From contig JBHJGP010000018.1 of assembly GCA_050331695.1 (NCBI GenBank), forward strand, positions 1-56,243: a DNA stretch of 56,243 nt. The letters run 5' to 3'. Of this stretch, positions 34,002-42,891 are shown piece by piece. How positions within the stretch are numbered: the stretch's first letter is position 1; each line of letters starts with the position of its first letter. Source of the stretch: JBHJGP01 sp050331695. GTDB taxonomy: Bacteria; Pseudomonadota; Alphaproteobacteria; Geminicoccales; Geminicoccaceae. The notes beneath the pieces were generated by a model. The model had not been told where the DNA came from and searched no databases. It saw nothing but the letters and a program-made list of their open reading frames with translations. The position numbers and the translations under genes were made by a program.

Positions 34002-35639
34002 CTAAGCGTCTTGCAGCTCCCGGCGGCGGACTTTGCCCGTGGCGGTGGTCGGCAGACTGTCCAACCAACGGATATGCCGGGGCCGGGCGTGCGCGCCAAC
34101 CCGGGCCACGCCCCTTGCCGCGAGCCGCTCGGCCAAGGCGTCGTCCGCCGCGACACCCGGCCTTGGTACGACCGCCAGGGCCACCACCTGACCCCGAACC
34201 GCATCAGACAAACCGAAAGCGCAGACAGCGGCAACCTGGTCATGATCGGCGACCGCCGCCTCCACCTCCGCGGGCCCGATCCGGTAGCCGGCGCTGTTGA
34301 TGATGTCATCGGCACGGCCGAGAAAACGGACCGCGCCCCGCTCGTCCATGACGCCCTGATCTCCCGTCAGGAGCCAATCGCCAGCGAATTTGGCTGCCGT
34401 GGCCTCGGGCTGGTTCCAATAGCGAAGGAACATCACCGGATCCGGACGCTGGACGGCGATCTCCCCTTCCTCGCCGGGAGCAAGAGCCCGGGCGTCGGGA
34501 CCGACGATCCCGATCCGGCGACCCGGCACGGCGCGGCCGATCCTGCCCGGCGTCCGCTCGAAGCATCCGGCCATGCCGCTCACCAGCAGATTGGCCTCGG
34601 TCTGGCCGTAAAACTCGTTGACGGTGACGCCCAGCCGATCGCGGATCCAGCCGACAAGATCATCACCCAAAGGCTCGCCGCCGCTGCCGATCGTTCGAAG
34701 CCTGAGCCCCGCCGGCGGGACTGGATCCACCTCCTTCAGCTTGCGGAGCGCGGTCGGCGGCATGAACAGGTTCCTGGCGTCATGGGCTGCCAGCATCGAA
34801 AGCGCCGCCTCGGGATCGAATTTTTGGGGCGCCTGGGCGATCACGGGAACGCCGAAATAGAGGCTCGGCAAAAGCACGTCCAACAGACCGCCGATCCAGG
34901 CCCAGTCGGCCGGCGTCCAAAACCGGTCATCAGCTTTGGGAAAACGCTCATGCGGCATCTGCACGCCTGGCAGATGTCCCAGGAGCACGCGGTGGGCGTG
35001 AAGGGCACCCTTGGGCGAGCCCGTTGTGCCAGAGGTGTAGATGATCAGGGCCGGATCGTCGGTTCGGGTGACCACCGGCCGCAATTGATCCGAGGCCTGA
35101 TCCAACAGCCGGGCGTAGCCCTCATGATCGACGTTCCATAGCAGCTTGAGCTCGGGGAGCTCGGATCGAAGGCCATCCGCGATCTGAAACGACCCGTCGT
35201 CAGCGAGCAGGGCCACGGCGCCGCAATCGGCCAGACGAAAGCGCAAAGCGTCACCGCCGAATAGCCGAAACAACGGCACCGCGATGGCGCCCAGCTTGTA
35301 GAGGGCAAGATGGATCAAAAGCGTGTCTACCCGTTGACCCATGATCAGCCCGACACGGTCTTGCCGGCCGACACCGTGCGCCCGAAGCGCATTAGCCAGC
35401 CGGTTCGAGCGTCGGTCGAGCTCGGAGAAGCGCCAGGGATGCGCGGTTCCCGAAAGGTCGATATCGATCAACGCGAGACCATCGGCGCCCCGAGCATGCC
35501 GACCACAGACCGCGTCGGCGATGTTGAAGTGATCGGGGATCTGCCACCGAAAGGTCTCGGCGATCCGCTCATAACGAGGCTCGGCAAACGCCTTTCGGTA
35601 GCTTTCCATATGCTGAACCCGCTGGTCATGCGCTTCCAT
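34002..35639 (-). CDS. AMP-forming acyl-CoA synthetase (acetyl-CoA-synthetase-like)
   Basis: 545 residues from ATG 35639. The AMP-binding P-loop I-I-Y-T-S-G-T-T-G-S-P-K-G, the Y-G-Q-T-E motif, W-L-L-T-G-D-Q-G and the C-terminal lysine in T-A-T-G-K-V-R-R-R are intact, so it should activate a carboxylic acid via an acyl-adenylate. It is closest to short/medium-chain acyl-CoA synthetases; the substrate is not fixed. An in-frame ATG at 35687 also exists, but it would overlap the start codon of the divergent trmO and has no ribosome-binding site. Neighbours do not suggest a pathway. Confidence 0.88.
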   Translation of the reverse strand: MEAHDQRVQHMESYRKAFAEPRYERIAETFRWQIPDHFNIADAVCGRHARGADGLALIDIDLSGTAHPWRFSELDRRSNRLANALRAHGVGRQDRVGLIMGQRVDTLLIHLALYKLGAIAVPLFRLFGGDALRFRLADCGAVALLADDGSFQIADGLRSELPELKLLWNVDHEGYARLLDQASDQLRPVVTRTDDPALIIYTSGTTGSPKGALHAHRVLLGHLPGVQMPHERFPKADDRFWTPADWAWIGGLLDVLLPSLYFGVPVIAQAPQKFDPEAALSMLAAHDARNLFMPPTALRKLKEVDPVPPAGLRLRTIGSGGEPLGDDLVGWIRDRLGVTVNEFYGQTEANLLVSGMAGCFERTPGRIGRAVPGRRIGIVGPDARALAPGEEGEIAVQRPDPVMFLRYWNQPEATAAKFAGDWLLTGDQGVMDERGAVRFLGRADDIINSAGYRIGPAEVEAAVADHDQVAAVCAFGLSDAVRGQVVALAVVPRPGVAADDALAERLAARGVARVGAHARPRHIRWLDSLPTTATGKVRRRELQDA

Positions 35640-35685
35640 CAGCGTAAGCTCGCCCGGGACCAGAACAAGAGAGGACGTCGCATCC

Positions 35686-36144
35686 ATGGGCGCCGGCCGC
35701 GAGGACGATGACAGATCGCTTCGGGTGATCGGTCGGATCCGAACGCCTTGGACAAACGAGAGCGAGTGTCCGCGAAACAGCCGGGCGTCAGACCGGCTTT
35801 GTCAGGTCGAGGTCACGATGGCTTACCAGGCCGGCCTCCGATCGCTGGAGACCTGCAGCCACGTCATTCTGCTTTACTGGCTGCATCAGGCCCAGCGGGA
35901 TCCGTTGGTGTTCACGCCCCCATTCGCCAATGAACCCCACGGTGTCTTCGCCACCCGCTCGCCCAACCGCCCCAATCCGATCGGGCTCGCGGTCAGCCGA
36001 TTGGTGGCCATCGACGAGGGCACGCTTACGGTCATGCACGTCGACTGTATCGACGGTACGCCACTGCTTGACATCAAACCCTATTTCGGCTCGACCGACT
36101 GTGAGCCGAACGCCACAGTTGGCTGGTTTGAGCCCTATCGGTGA
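35686..36144 (+). CDS. trmO: tRNA (N6-threonylcarbamoyladenosine37-N6)-methyltransferase TrmO
   Basis: 152 residues of the TsaA/UPF0066 family. TrmO methylates the modified A37 of tRNA-Thr using S-adenosylmethionine. Visible motifs are I-G-R-I-R-T-P-W, the H-V-I-L-L-Y-W-L-H segment and the family signature G-V-F-A-T-R-S-P-N-R-P-N-P-I-G-L. The D-I-K-P-Y motif is also present. Its ATG shares the CATG at 35685-35688 with a possible start of the divergent acyl-CoA synthetase gene. A GTG at 35725 would be too short. It lies next to a tRNA gene. Confidence 0.9.
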   Translation: MGAGREDDDRSLRVIGRIRTPWTNESECPRNSRASDRLCQVEVTMAYQAGLRSLETCSHVILLYWLHQAQRDPLVFTPPFANEPHGVFATRSPNRPNPIGLAVSRLVAIDEGTLTVMHVDCIDGTPLLDIKPYFGSTDCEPNATVGWFEPYR

Positions 36145-36175
36145 GCCTAGATGCGCCCGGTAGGCGGGGCGGCCG

Positions 36176-36250
36176 TGGTGGGCGCTGGTGGGTTCGAACC
36201 ACCGACCCCTGCCGTGTGAAGACAGTGCTCTTCCGCTGAGCTAAGCGCCC
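36176..36250 (-). tRNA. tRNA-Val (anticodon CAC)
   Basis: The minus-strand sequence folds into a standard cloverleaf. The acceptor stem pairs GGGCGCT with AGCGCCC, and the D arm has GCTC with GAGC. The anticodon stem pairs CTGTC with GGCAG around loop TTCACAC, giving anticodon CAC for valine codon GUG. The T arm is GGTGG-TTCGAAC-CCACC, and CCA is encoded. It lies between trmO and glmU and is transcribed away from both. Confidence 0.95.
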
Positions 36251-36308
36251 GACAGCTGTGGTCTGTAAGGGGTGGCGGCTCGTCAAGTCAAGCCGACGGA
36301 GTGCCCTG

Positions 36309-37697
36309 ATGGCTCATGCCCACACAACCATCATCCTCGCCGCCGGCAAGGGCTCGCGCATGCGCGCGAGCCGGCCAAAGGTGCTCCACCCGCTCGCCGG
36401 CAAGCCGATGCTGGGCCACGTTATCGCGACCAGCCGGGCGGCAAAGGCGACCAAGACCGTATTGGTGCTGGCGCCGGGCATGGACGAGGTCGCCACATTT
36501 GCGAAGAAAACCGATCCGGCGATCCAGATCGCACTCCAGGATCCGCCGCTCGGAACCGGCCATGCCGTGATGGCGGCCCGCGAGCTCCTGCCGCGAGAGG
36601 GGGTGGTGAGTGTTCTGTTCGGTGACACGCCCCTACTTCGAGCCCGAACGATCGAACTTCTCATCGACGCGCTCCGCCGGGAAAATGCCGCCGTCGCGGC
36701 GCTCGGCATGGATCTGAATGATGCGACCGGCTATGGGCGGCTGGTCCACGATGGCAGCCGGCTTCTGAAGATTGTCGAACAGGCGGCCGCCGACGAAACC
36801 ATCAGGGCGATCCGGATCGCCAATGCCGGCATCATGGCGTTCGACGCCGGCCGTCTGGGCGCGCTGCTCGACCGCGTGCCCGAGCGGACCGCGCGGGACG
36901 GCAACCGGGAGTATTACCTCACCGACACCGTCGAGGCGGCCGTCGCCGAGGGCTGGTCCTGTTGTTCCAGCCTGGCACCGGAAGAGGAAGGCTTAGGGGT
37001 CAACGATCGTATCCAGCTGGCCGAAGCAGAAGCCGTCATGCAGGCGCGGCTGCGCCAAAGGGCCATGGCTGAAGGTGTGACCATGCAGGATCCAGACACG
37101 GTCTATCTGTCCTGGGACACGGTGATCGGCCGCGACGTCACCCTCGAGCCAAACGTGGTCATCGGGTCCGGGGTTACCATTGAGGAGGGGGTCACCATTC
37201 GGGCGTTCAGCCATATCGCCCTCGACATGCCGAAGGACAAAGCGCCCATCCACATTCGCTCGGGCGCGGTGATCGGTCCTTTTGCGAGGGTCAGGAGCGG
37301 CAGCGACCTTGGCCCGGGCGTGCGCGTGGGCAATTTCGTCGAGGTCAAGAACGCCCGCCTCGCTGCCGGCGCCAAGGCCAATCACCTGGCCTATCTGGGC
37401 GATGCCGAGGTCGGTGAACGCTCCAACATCGGCGCAGGCACGATCACCTGCAACTATGACGGCTTCGCCAAATGGCCGACCCGGATCGGCAAGGACGTCT
37501 TCGTCGGTTCAAATTCGACCCTGGTGGCACCAGTCGATCTCGGCGACGCGAGCCTGGTGACGGCCGGCAGCTGGGTCCACAAATCCATCCCCGAGGGCGC
37601 AAGCGTGGCCGCGCGGGGAGCACCGGAGGTTAAAGAGGGTGGTGCTCGCAAGCTTGAAGCGTATCTTCGGGCCAGGGCGGAAACGAAAAGCGACTAG
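36309..37697 (+). CDS. glmU: bifunctional UDP-N-acetylglucosamine pyrophosphorylase / glucosamine-1-phosphate N-acetyltransferase
   Basis: 462 residues. The N-terminal uridylyltransferase domain starts with A-A-G-K-G-S-R-M-R and K-V-L-H. The C-terminal half is a left-handed beta helix of hexapeptide repeats (V-V-I-G-S-G-V-T-I-E-E-G). It makes UDP-GlcNAc for peptidoglycan and lipopolysaccharide. The ATG at 36309, with GGAG nine bases upstream, gives the normal N-terminus; an upstream GTG is discounted. Seven bases separate it from the next gene. Confidence 0.95.
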   Translation: MAHAHTTIILAAGKGSRMRASRPKVLHPLAGKPMLGHVIATSRAAKATKTVLVLAPGMDEVATFAKKTDPAIQIALQDPPLGTGHAVMAARELLPREGVVSVLFGDTPLLRARTIELLIDALRRENAAVAALGMDLNDATGYGRLVHDGSRLLKIVEQAAADETIRAIRIANAGIMAFDAGRLGALLDRVPERTARDGNREYYLTDTVEAAVAEGWSCCSSLAPEEEGLGVNDRIQLAEAEAVMQARLRQRAMAEGVTMQDPDTVYLSWDTVIGRDVTLEPNVVIGSGVTIEEGVTIRAFSHIALDMPKDKAPIHIRSGAVIGPFARVRSGSDLGPGVRVGNFVEVKNARLAAGAKANHLAYLGDAEVGERSNIGAGTITCNYDGFAKWPTRIGKDVFVGSNSTLVAPVDLGDASLVTAGSWVHKSIPEGASVAARGAPEVKEGGARKLEAYLRARAETKSD

Positions 37698-37704
37698 CAG
37701 GACG

Positions 37705-38598
37705 ATGATACCAAATATAACGAGCGTTTTGTCTGTCATCCGCGGGGCGACGGCGGCCTTGAGCCTGGTCATGGCGACGGCCATAGCGCCGGCGTTCGCC
37801 CAGGATCCGGTCCTCCAAGAGGCCGAGACCGCGTTTCACGAGGCGCGCTACCAGGAGGCCGCCGAAGCCTATGGACAGATCCTCAAGCGTCAGGACCTGG
37901 AGCCGACCACCCGGGCGGCTCTCCTCAACAATCGAAGCGTCTCGCTCAGCCGGGCCGGCGATTTCGACGCCGCGATCACCGGCTATCGCAGCGCGCTCTA
38001 TCTCGACCGGGACAATGACCAGATCTCGAAGAACCTGGCCATGAGCCTGATCGCCCGGGGCGAACATCGACTGACCATCGACGAGCAGGAATTGGCGAGC
38101 GAGGACTTCGAACAGGCTTTGTCGATCGATTCCCTCGACGAGGAGGCGGCGGCCCGTGCCGAGCGGGGTTTGGCGGCGGCGACCCAGGAGTTGGACGTTG
38201 CCGTTGGCACCGAACCCGGAACGGAGCAATCGGCGCCGCCCGAGCCACCGGAGGCGCCGCCGGCTCCGGCAGCCACCACCGCGGCGGCCGATCCTTCCGC
38301 CGACACGACCACCCCAGAGCCGCCTTCACAACCGTCGCCTGGGCCAACTGAAGCCGACGATCTGAGCGCGCCACCACCCGGCACCGACCTTGCCGACGCA
38401 CCGGTCATCGGCGTGTTCCGGACCACCACGGCTGTTAACTACCGGGCCGGACCGGCCAATGACTTCGAGCGCCTGGGCGTTCTCGAACAGGGCACGCTGG
38501 TCAATGTCGTCGATGTCCGCCTGGGGTGGCACGCGGTGCGCTTTCCCGACGGCCGCATCGGCTGGGTTTACAAAAACTTTTTGGAAAGCACATCTTAG
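37705..38598 (+). CDS. periplasmic TPR protein with C-terminal SH3 domain
   Basis: 297 residues. A signal peptide ends at A-P-A-F-A-Q. Three to four tetratricopeptide helices follow (about 33-160: A-E-T-A-F-H-E-A-R-Y-Q-E-A-A-E-A-Y and later repeats). A proline/alanine-rich linker spans about 170-230. A bacterial SH3 domain (about 235-297: V-N-Y-R-A-G-P-A-N-D-F-E-R-L-G-V-L) ends the protein. Such proteins bind peptides or wall material; the exact role is unknown. It is translated just after glmU (AGGA site before ATG 37705), so a cell-wall-linked role is plausible. Confidence 0.78.
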   Translation: MIPNITSVLSVIRGATAALSLVMATAIAPAFAQDPVLQEAETAFHEARYQEAAEAYGQILKRQDLEPTTRAALLNNRSVSLSRAGDFDAAITGYRSALYLDRDNDQISKNLAMSLIARGEHRLTIDEQELASEDFEQALSIDSLDEEAAARAERGLAAATQELDVAVGTEPGTEQSAPPEPPEAPPAPAATTAAADPSADTTTPEPPSQPSPGPTEADDLSAPPPGTDLADAPVIGVFRTTTAVNYRAGPANDFERLGVLEQGTLVNVVDVRLGWHAVRFPDGRIGWVYKNFLESTS

Positions 38599-38690
38599 GG
38601 TATTGAGACCGGCCGGACCGGTAAACCGTTCGGTGCGATCCGGGGGGCCGCGCCGCCCTCTTCATCATGCTTGTCACACGGAGTTGGACC

Positions 38691-39275
38691 ATGGATCGGC
38701 CCTTGATGCCGAAGGCGACGGCTGTTTGGCTGGTTGAAAATACCAGTCTTACCTTCGACCAGATCGCCGATTTTTGCGGGTTGCACGTGCTAGAGGTGAA
38801 AGGCATCGCCGACGACGAGGTCGCCAGCGGCATACGCGGTCTCGACCCCGTTGGCGCCGGCGTTTTGGAGCGGGACGAAATCATCCGCTGCCAGGCCGAT
38901 CCGAACGCGCGAATGAAGATGACAGAGCGCAAGATCGAGGTGAAGCAACCGAAGCGCAAGGCGCCCCGCTACACGCCCCTGTCCAAGCGGCAGGATCGCC
39001 CGGCCGCCATCGCTTGGCTCCTGCGCAACCACCCGGAGCTTAGCGATCAGCAGGTCTGCAAACTGATGGGAACCACCCGCAACACCGTACAGTCCGTGCG
39101 TGATCGTACTCACTGGAAAAGCACGGAGATCCGGCCCCGCGATCCGGTCTTCCTAGGCCTTTGCGGACAGGTGGAGCTTGACGAAGCCCTCGCCAAGGCT
39201 CGGGCGGCCCGGGGCGATCAGGAGCAACCACCGACGCCGCCGGACTTCGGCATGCCGCCCTACGACGAGCCGTGA
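38691..39275 (+). CDS. trcR: DUF1013 family cell-cycle transcriptional regulator TrcR
   Basis: 194 residues. The opening L-M-P-K-A-T-A-V-W-L-V-E-N-T-S-L matches the DUF1013 family. A helix-turn-helix-like segment follows, and a second (P-E-L-S-D-Q-Q-V-C-K-L-M-G-T-T-R) is at about 120-140. DUF1013 is conserved in alphaproteobacteria; in Caulobacter it is called TrcR and was reported to associate with RNA polymerase. The ATG at 38691 with GGAG upstream gives the conserved start. Confidence 0.85.
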   Translation: MDRPLMPKATAVWLVENTSLTFDQIADFCGLHVLEVKGIADDEVASGIRGLDPVGAGVLERDEIIRCQADPNARMKMTERKIEVKQPKRKAPRYTPLSKRQDRPAAIAWLLRNHPELSDQQVCKLMGTTRNTVQSVRDRTHWKSTEIRPRDPVFLGLCGQVELDEALAKARAARGDQEQPPTPPDFGMPPYDEP

Positions 39276-39321
39276 TCGAGGAAGCGTGGATCGCCCGGAA
39301 CTGAGACCCTCAGCGTCTCGA

Positions 39322-40269
39322 TCAAGATCCCCAGGGGCCGCGGGCTCGGCCGGTCGTCGGTACCGAGCCGGCGGCCGAGCGCCCTGAACTCGCGCGGTTG
39401 GGCACAGACTGCCAGGGCCCGGACGGTGCGGAGCCTGAACCCATGGCCATCAGCCGGCGGACCCGTTCCTGGGTGGGCGGATGGGTTCGGAACAGATTGT
39501 CAACGCCGCCCATACGCAACGGATTGATGATGAACATATGTGCCGTTGCCGGGCTTCGCTCCGCCGCTTGGTAAACCCGCCCGGTAGCAAGCTGCTCGAT
39601 CTTGTGCAGGGCGTCCGCCAGCCACCGCGGGTTGCCGCAAATCTCAGCACCCAAACGATCAGCCGAATATTCGCGGGTTCGGGAGACCGCCATCTGCACG
39701 ATGGTGGCGGCCAGGGGCGCCAGGATCATGATCAAAATGGCGCCGAGCGGCCCCAGCGGATTGTTGCGGTTGTTGCCGCCGAAGAAGAAAGCGAATTGGC
39801 TTAGAAAGCCGATCGCACCTGCGATCGTCGCCGTTACCGTCATGATCAGCGTGTCGCGGTTCTTGATATGGGCCAGTTCGTGGGCCATCACGCCGGCCAA
39901 CTCTTCGCGCGTCGCCGCCTGCATCAGCCCGGCGGTTACCGCTACGGCCGCGTGCTCCGGGCTCCTGCCCGTTGCGAAGGCATTCGGCTGATCGGTCTGG
40001 ATGATAAAGACCTTCGGCATCGGCAACTGGGCGTTCCGCGCCTGTTGCTCGACCATATTGTAGAGCTCCGGCGCCTGGGCGCGGCCCACTTCTCGCGCAT
40101 TGTGCATGCGCAAGACCATCTTGTCCGAGTTCCAGAACGCAAATGCGTTCGTGGCGATCGCGATCATGAACGCGATCATCATGCCGGCCTCGCCGCCGAT
40201 CACGAAGCCAACCGCCAAAAACAGGGCCGTCATCGCCGCGAGCAGCAGACCGGTGCGGACCATATTCAT
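39322..40269 (-). CDS. htpX: membrane zinc metalloprotease HtpX
   Basis: 315 residues. HtpX is an M48 peptidase that degrades damaged inner-membrane proteins. Zinc ligands are H130, H134 (H-E-L-A-H, with catalytic E131) and E200 in R-E-Y-S-A-D. Four membrane helices are visible. The C-terminal tail is glycine/serine/proline-rich and variable. The start at ATG 40269 places the first helix at the N-terminus; ATG 40263 is also possible. A sigma-32-like promoter lies just upstream. Confidence 0.93.
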   Translation of the reverse strand: MNMVRTGLLLAAMTALFLAVGFVIGGEAGMMIAFMIAIATNAFAFWNSDKMVLRMHNAREVGRAQAPELYNMVEQQARNAQLPMPKVFIIQTDQPNAFATGRSPEHAAVAVTAGLMQAATREELAGVMAHELAHIKNRDTLIMTVTATIAGAIGFLSQFAFFFGGNNRNNPLGPLGAILIMILAPLAATIVQMAVSRTREYSADRLGAEICGNPRWLADALHKIEQLATGRVYQAAERSPATAHMFIINPLRMGGVDNLFRTHPPTQERVRRLMAMGSGSAPSGPWQSVPNRASSGRSAAGSVPTTGRARGPWGS

Positions 40270-40299
40270 CGTCGGACTTTCCGTTGAGACATCCCGCTT

Positions 40300-40330
40300 C
40301 GAAGTAAGGTTCGGCGCGGCCCGCTTCAAG
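40300..40330 (-). promoter_or_regulatory. candidate heat-shock (sigma-32-like) promoter for htpX
   Basis: Read on the minus strand, CTTGAA (-35) is separated by 16 bases from CTTACTTCG (-10 region), which is close to the alphaproteobacterial sigma-32 consensus CTTGAA-N16/17-CYTATNTNNG, with one mismatch at the fifth -10 base. It lies about 30 bp upstream of the htpX start codon, and htpX is a known heat-shock/envelope-stress gene in other bacteria. Confidence 0.45.
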
Positions 40331-40428
40331 ACGGAGCGAGGCTGGCGCCAAACCTTGCTATCGCTGGCGCGAGCCGTCTACATGCCGTCCTTCAGAAGTG
40401 GATTTCGTAACGAACAGCGGGGGCGACC

Positions 40429-42732
40429 ATGGCCGGCGATGGCGAGAGCGGAACGGCAACCAATCGGGTAACCGATGCCGAAGCGCTGGAGATGCACAAG
40501 CGCGGCCGACCCGGCAAGCTCGAGATCACGCCGACCAAGCCCTTGACAACCCAGCGGGATTTGTCGCTGGCCTACTCGCCCGGTGTCGCCGCCCCATGCC
40601 TCGCGATCCACGCCGATCCCGACACCGCCTACGACTACACCGCCAAGGGCAATCTGGTCGCGGTCATCTCCAACGGTACCGCCGTGCTCGGCCTCGGCAA
40701 CATCGGTGCCCTCGCCTCGAAGCCGGTGATGGAGGGAAAGAGCGTTCTCTTTAAGCGTTTTGCCGACATTGACGGTATCGATCTGGAATTGAACACCGAG
40801 GATGTCGACCGGTTCGTCGAGGCGGCAAGCCTGCTGGCGCCCAGCTTCGGCGGGATCAATCTCGAAGACATCAAGGCGCCCGAATGTTTCATCATCGAAA
40901 GCCGGTTGGGCGCGGCGCTGGACATTCCGGTTTTCCACGACGACCAGCACGGCACCGCGGTTATCGCCGCCGCCGGCCTGATCAACGCCCTCGAACTCAC
41001 CGACCGGAGCCTGGAGGACGTCAAGCTGGTGGTCAACGGCGCCGGCTCGGCGTCGATCGCTTGCGTCAATCTTCTGGTCGATATGGGCATGCCCAAGGAA
41101 CATGTGATCGTCTGCGACACCAAAGGGCCGATCTATGTCGGCCGCAACGAAGGCATGAACGAGTGGAAGAAGAAGCTCGCGGTTGAAACCGACGCACGGA
41201 GCTTGGCGGATGCCTTCCGGGACGCGGACGCGGTCTTCGGCCTTTCGGTCGCCGGCGCCTTTTCCCAAGACATGATCAAATCGATGGCGTCGAGCCCGAT
41301 CATCTTCGCCATGGCCAATCCCAACCCCGAAATCACGCCCGAGGCCGTCCGCGAGGCCCGCGACGACGCGATCATCGCCACGGGCCGGTCCGATTATCCC
41401 AACCAGATCAACAATGTGCTGGGCTTTCCCTACATCTTCCGGGGCGCTCTTGATGTGCGCGCGTCGACGATCAATACCGAGATGAAGATCGCCGCCGCCA
41501 AGGCCATCGCTGCCCTAGCCCGGGAAGACGTCCCCGACGAGGTCAGCGCTGCCTATCGCGGGCGCAAACTGCAGTACGGCAAGGACTATATCATCCCGAC
41601 GCCGTTCGACCCGCGCCTGGTGGTCAACATCCCCGTCGCCGTCGCCAAGGCGGCGGAGAACAGCGGGGTCGCGCGCAGGCCGCTCAAGGACGAGGCGGCC
41701 TATGAGAAGGATTTGCGGGCCAGCCTCGATCCGACCGCGAGCCGGATGCAACTGATCATCGACCGGGTGCGCGCCCATCCCAAACGCATGGTCTTCGCCG
41801 AGGGCGAGGAGGAGAAGACCATCCGGGCCGCCATCGCCTGCCGCAACAATGGTCTCGGGACGCCGATCCTGATCGGCCGGGAAGAGCGGATCAAGGACAC
41901 CATGACCTATATGGGCCTCGGCGAGCCGGACGGCTTCGAGATCCAGAATGCGCGTCTCAGCCTGCACAATCACTACTACGCCGACTATCTCTATCGCCGC
42001 ACCCAGCGTCAGGGTCTGTTGTTCCGCGACTGCCAGCGCCTGGTCAACCAGGACAGGAACGTCTTCGGCGCGTGCATGGTCGCGAGAGGCCACGGCGATG
42101 CCATGGTCACCGGCCTTACACGCCGGCATCAGACCGTGCTCCAGGACATTTTGCGGGTGGTCGATCCGGCCGAGGGTCACGAATTGTTCGGCCTAACGGT
42201 CGTGATCGCCCGGGGCCGGACCGTGTTCATCGCCGACACGCTGGTCCATGAACGCCCAAGCCCCGCGTGTGTCGCCGACATCACCATCCAGGCATCGACC
42301 ACGGCGCGCCATATGGGCTTCACGCCCCGGGTGGCGCTTTTGTCCTACGCCACCTTCGGCAATCCCAAGCAGACCGCCGGCGTTTCCATGCCGGAGGCGA
42401 TCCGTCTGCTCGACCAGCGCGACGTGGATTTCGAGTATGACGGCGAGATGTCGGTCGATACCGCCCTCGATCCGGACGTCATGGCGCTCTACCCCTTCTG
42501 CCGGCTGAGCGGCCCGGCCAACGTCCTGATCATGCCGGGCCTCTACTCGGCGAACATCTCTTCCAAACTGATGAAGCAATTGGGCGGCGGCACGGTGATC
42601 GGCCCGCTCCTGATCGGTCTCTCCAAGCAAATCCAGATCGTGCCGATGAACGCGTCCGTCTCGGAGATCCTCAATCTGGGCGCGATCGCGGCCTATGAAA
42701 CGATCAATGAAGACGATCCGGCCGGGCCTTAG
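40429..42732 (+). CDS. maeB: NADP-dependent malic enzyme (MaeB type, fused to phosphotransacetylase-like domain)
   Basis: 767 residues. The N-terminal domain (about 1-430) converts malate to pyruvate, CO2 and NADPH: S-P-G-V-A-A-P, F-H-D-D-Q-H-G-T-A and N-G-A-G-S-A-S-I-A. The C-terminal domain (about 440-760) resembles phosphate acetyltransferase, which in MaeB proteins acts as an allosteric regulator. Length is normal for MaeB. Two direct CTGGCGC copies lie in the upstream region. It is divergent from htpX. Confidence 0.95.
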   Translation: MAGDGESGTATNRVTDAEALEMHKRGRPGKLEITPTKPLTTQRDLSLAYSPGVAAPCLAIHADPDTAYDYTAKGNLVAVISNGTAVLGLGNIGALASKPVMEGKSVLFKRFADIDGIDLELNTEDVDRFVEAASLLAPSFGGINLEDIKAPECFIIESRLGAALDIPVFHDDQHGTAVIAAAGLINALELTDRSLEDVKLVVNGAGSASIACVNLLVDMGMPKEHVIVCDTKGPIYVGRNEGMNEWKKKLAVETDARSLADAFRDADAVFGLSVAGAFSQDMIKSMASSPIIFAMANPNPEITPEAVREARDDAIIATGRSDYPNQINNVLGFPYIFRGALDVRASTINTEMKIAAAKAIAALAREDVPDEVSAAYRGRKLQYGKDYIIPTPFDPRLVVNIPVAVAKAAENSGVARRPLKDEAAYEKDLRASLDPTASRMQLIIDRVRAHPKRMVFAEGEEEKTIRAAIACRNNGLGTPILIGREERIKDTMTYMGLGEPDGFEIQNARLSLHNHYYADYLYRRTQRQGLLFRDCQRLVNQDRNVFGACMVARGHGDAMVTGLTRRHQTVLQDILRVVDPAEGHELFGLTVVIARGRTVFIADTLVHERPSPACVADITIQASTTARHMGFTPRVALLSYATFGNPKQTAGVSMPEAIRLLDQRDVDFEYDGEMSVDTALDPDVMALYPFCRLSGPANVLIMPGLYSANISSKLMKQLGGGTVIGPLLIGLSKQIQIVPMNASVSEILNLGAIAAYETINEDDPAGP

Positions 42733-42803
42733 GGCGACGCGTCACGACCGCGCCCCGAGCCGCCCCGGCTGGCCAACCATCGTCAAAAAGTCTATATCCG
42801 CGC

Positions 42804-42825
42804 GTCTCACGGCTTCTCGTGAGAC
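42804..42825. promoter_or_regulatory. 8-bp perfect hairpin upstream of the ferredoxin reductase operon
   Basis: GTCTCACG (42804-42811) is inverted at 42818-42825 around a six-base loop, 66 bp before the start codon at 42892. No T run follows, so it is more likely an operator or leader-RNA hairpin than a terminator of maeB. Confidence 0.45.
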
Positions 42826-42891
42826 AAATCCACCTTATGTGGGGTTACCGGGCGCGACGCGGCGCCCTTGCCAGCGCGAGCGAGCACAAGC

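Noticed and set aside
38609..38626. GC hairpin between the TPR/SH3 gene and trcR
   Set aside because: Five-base arms in very GC-rich sequence without a T run; not distinguishable from chance.
42749..42770. possible maeB terminator (AGCCG-CCC-CGGCT)
   Set aside because: Short stem, three-base loop and no T run.
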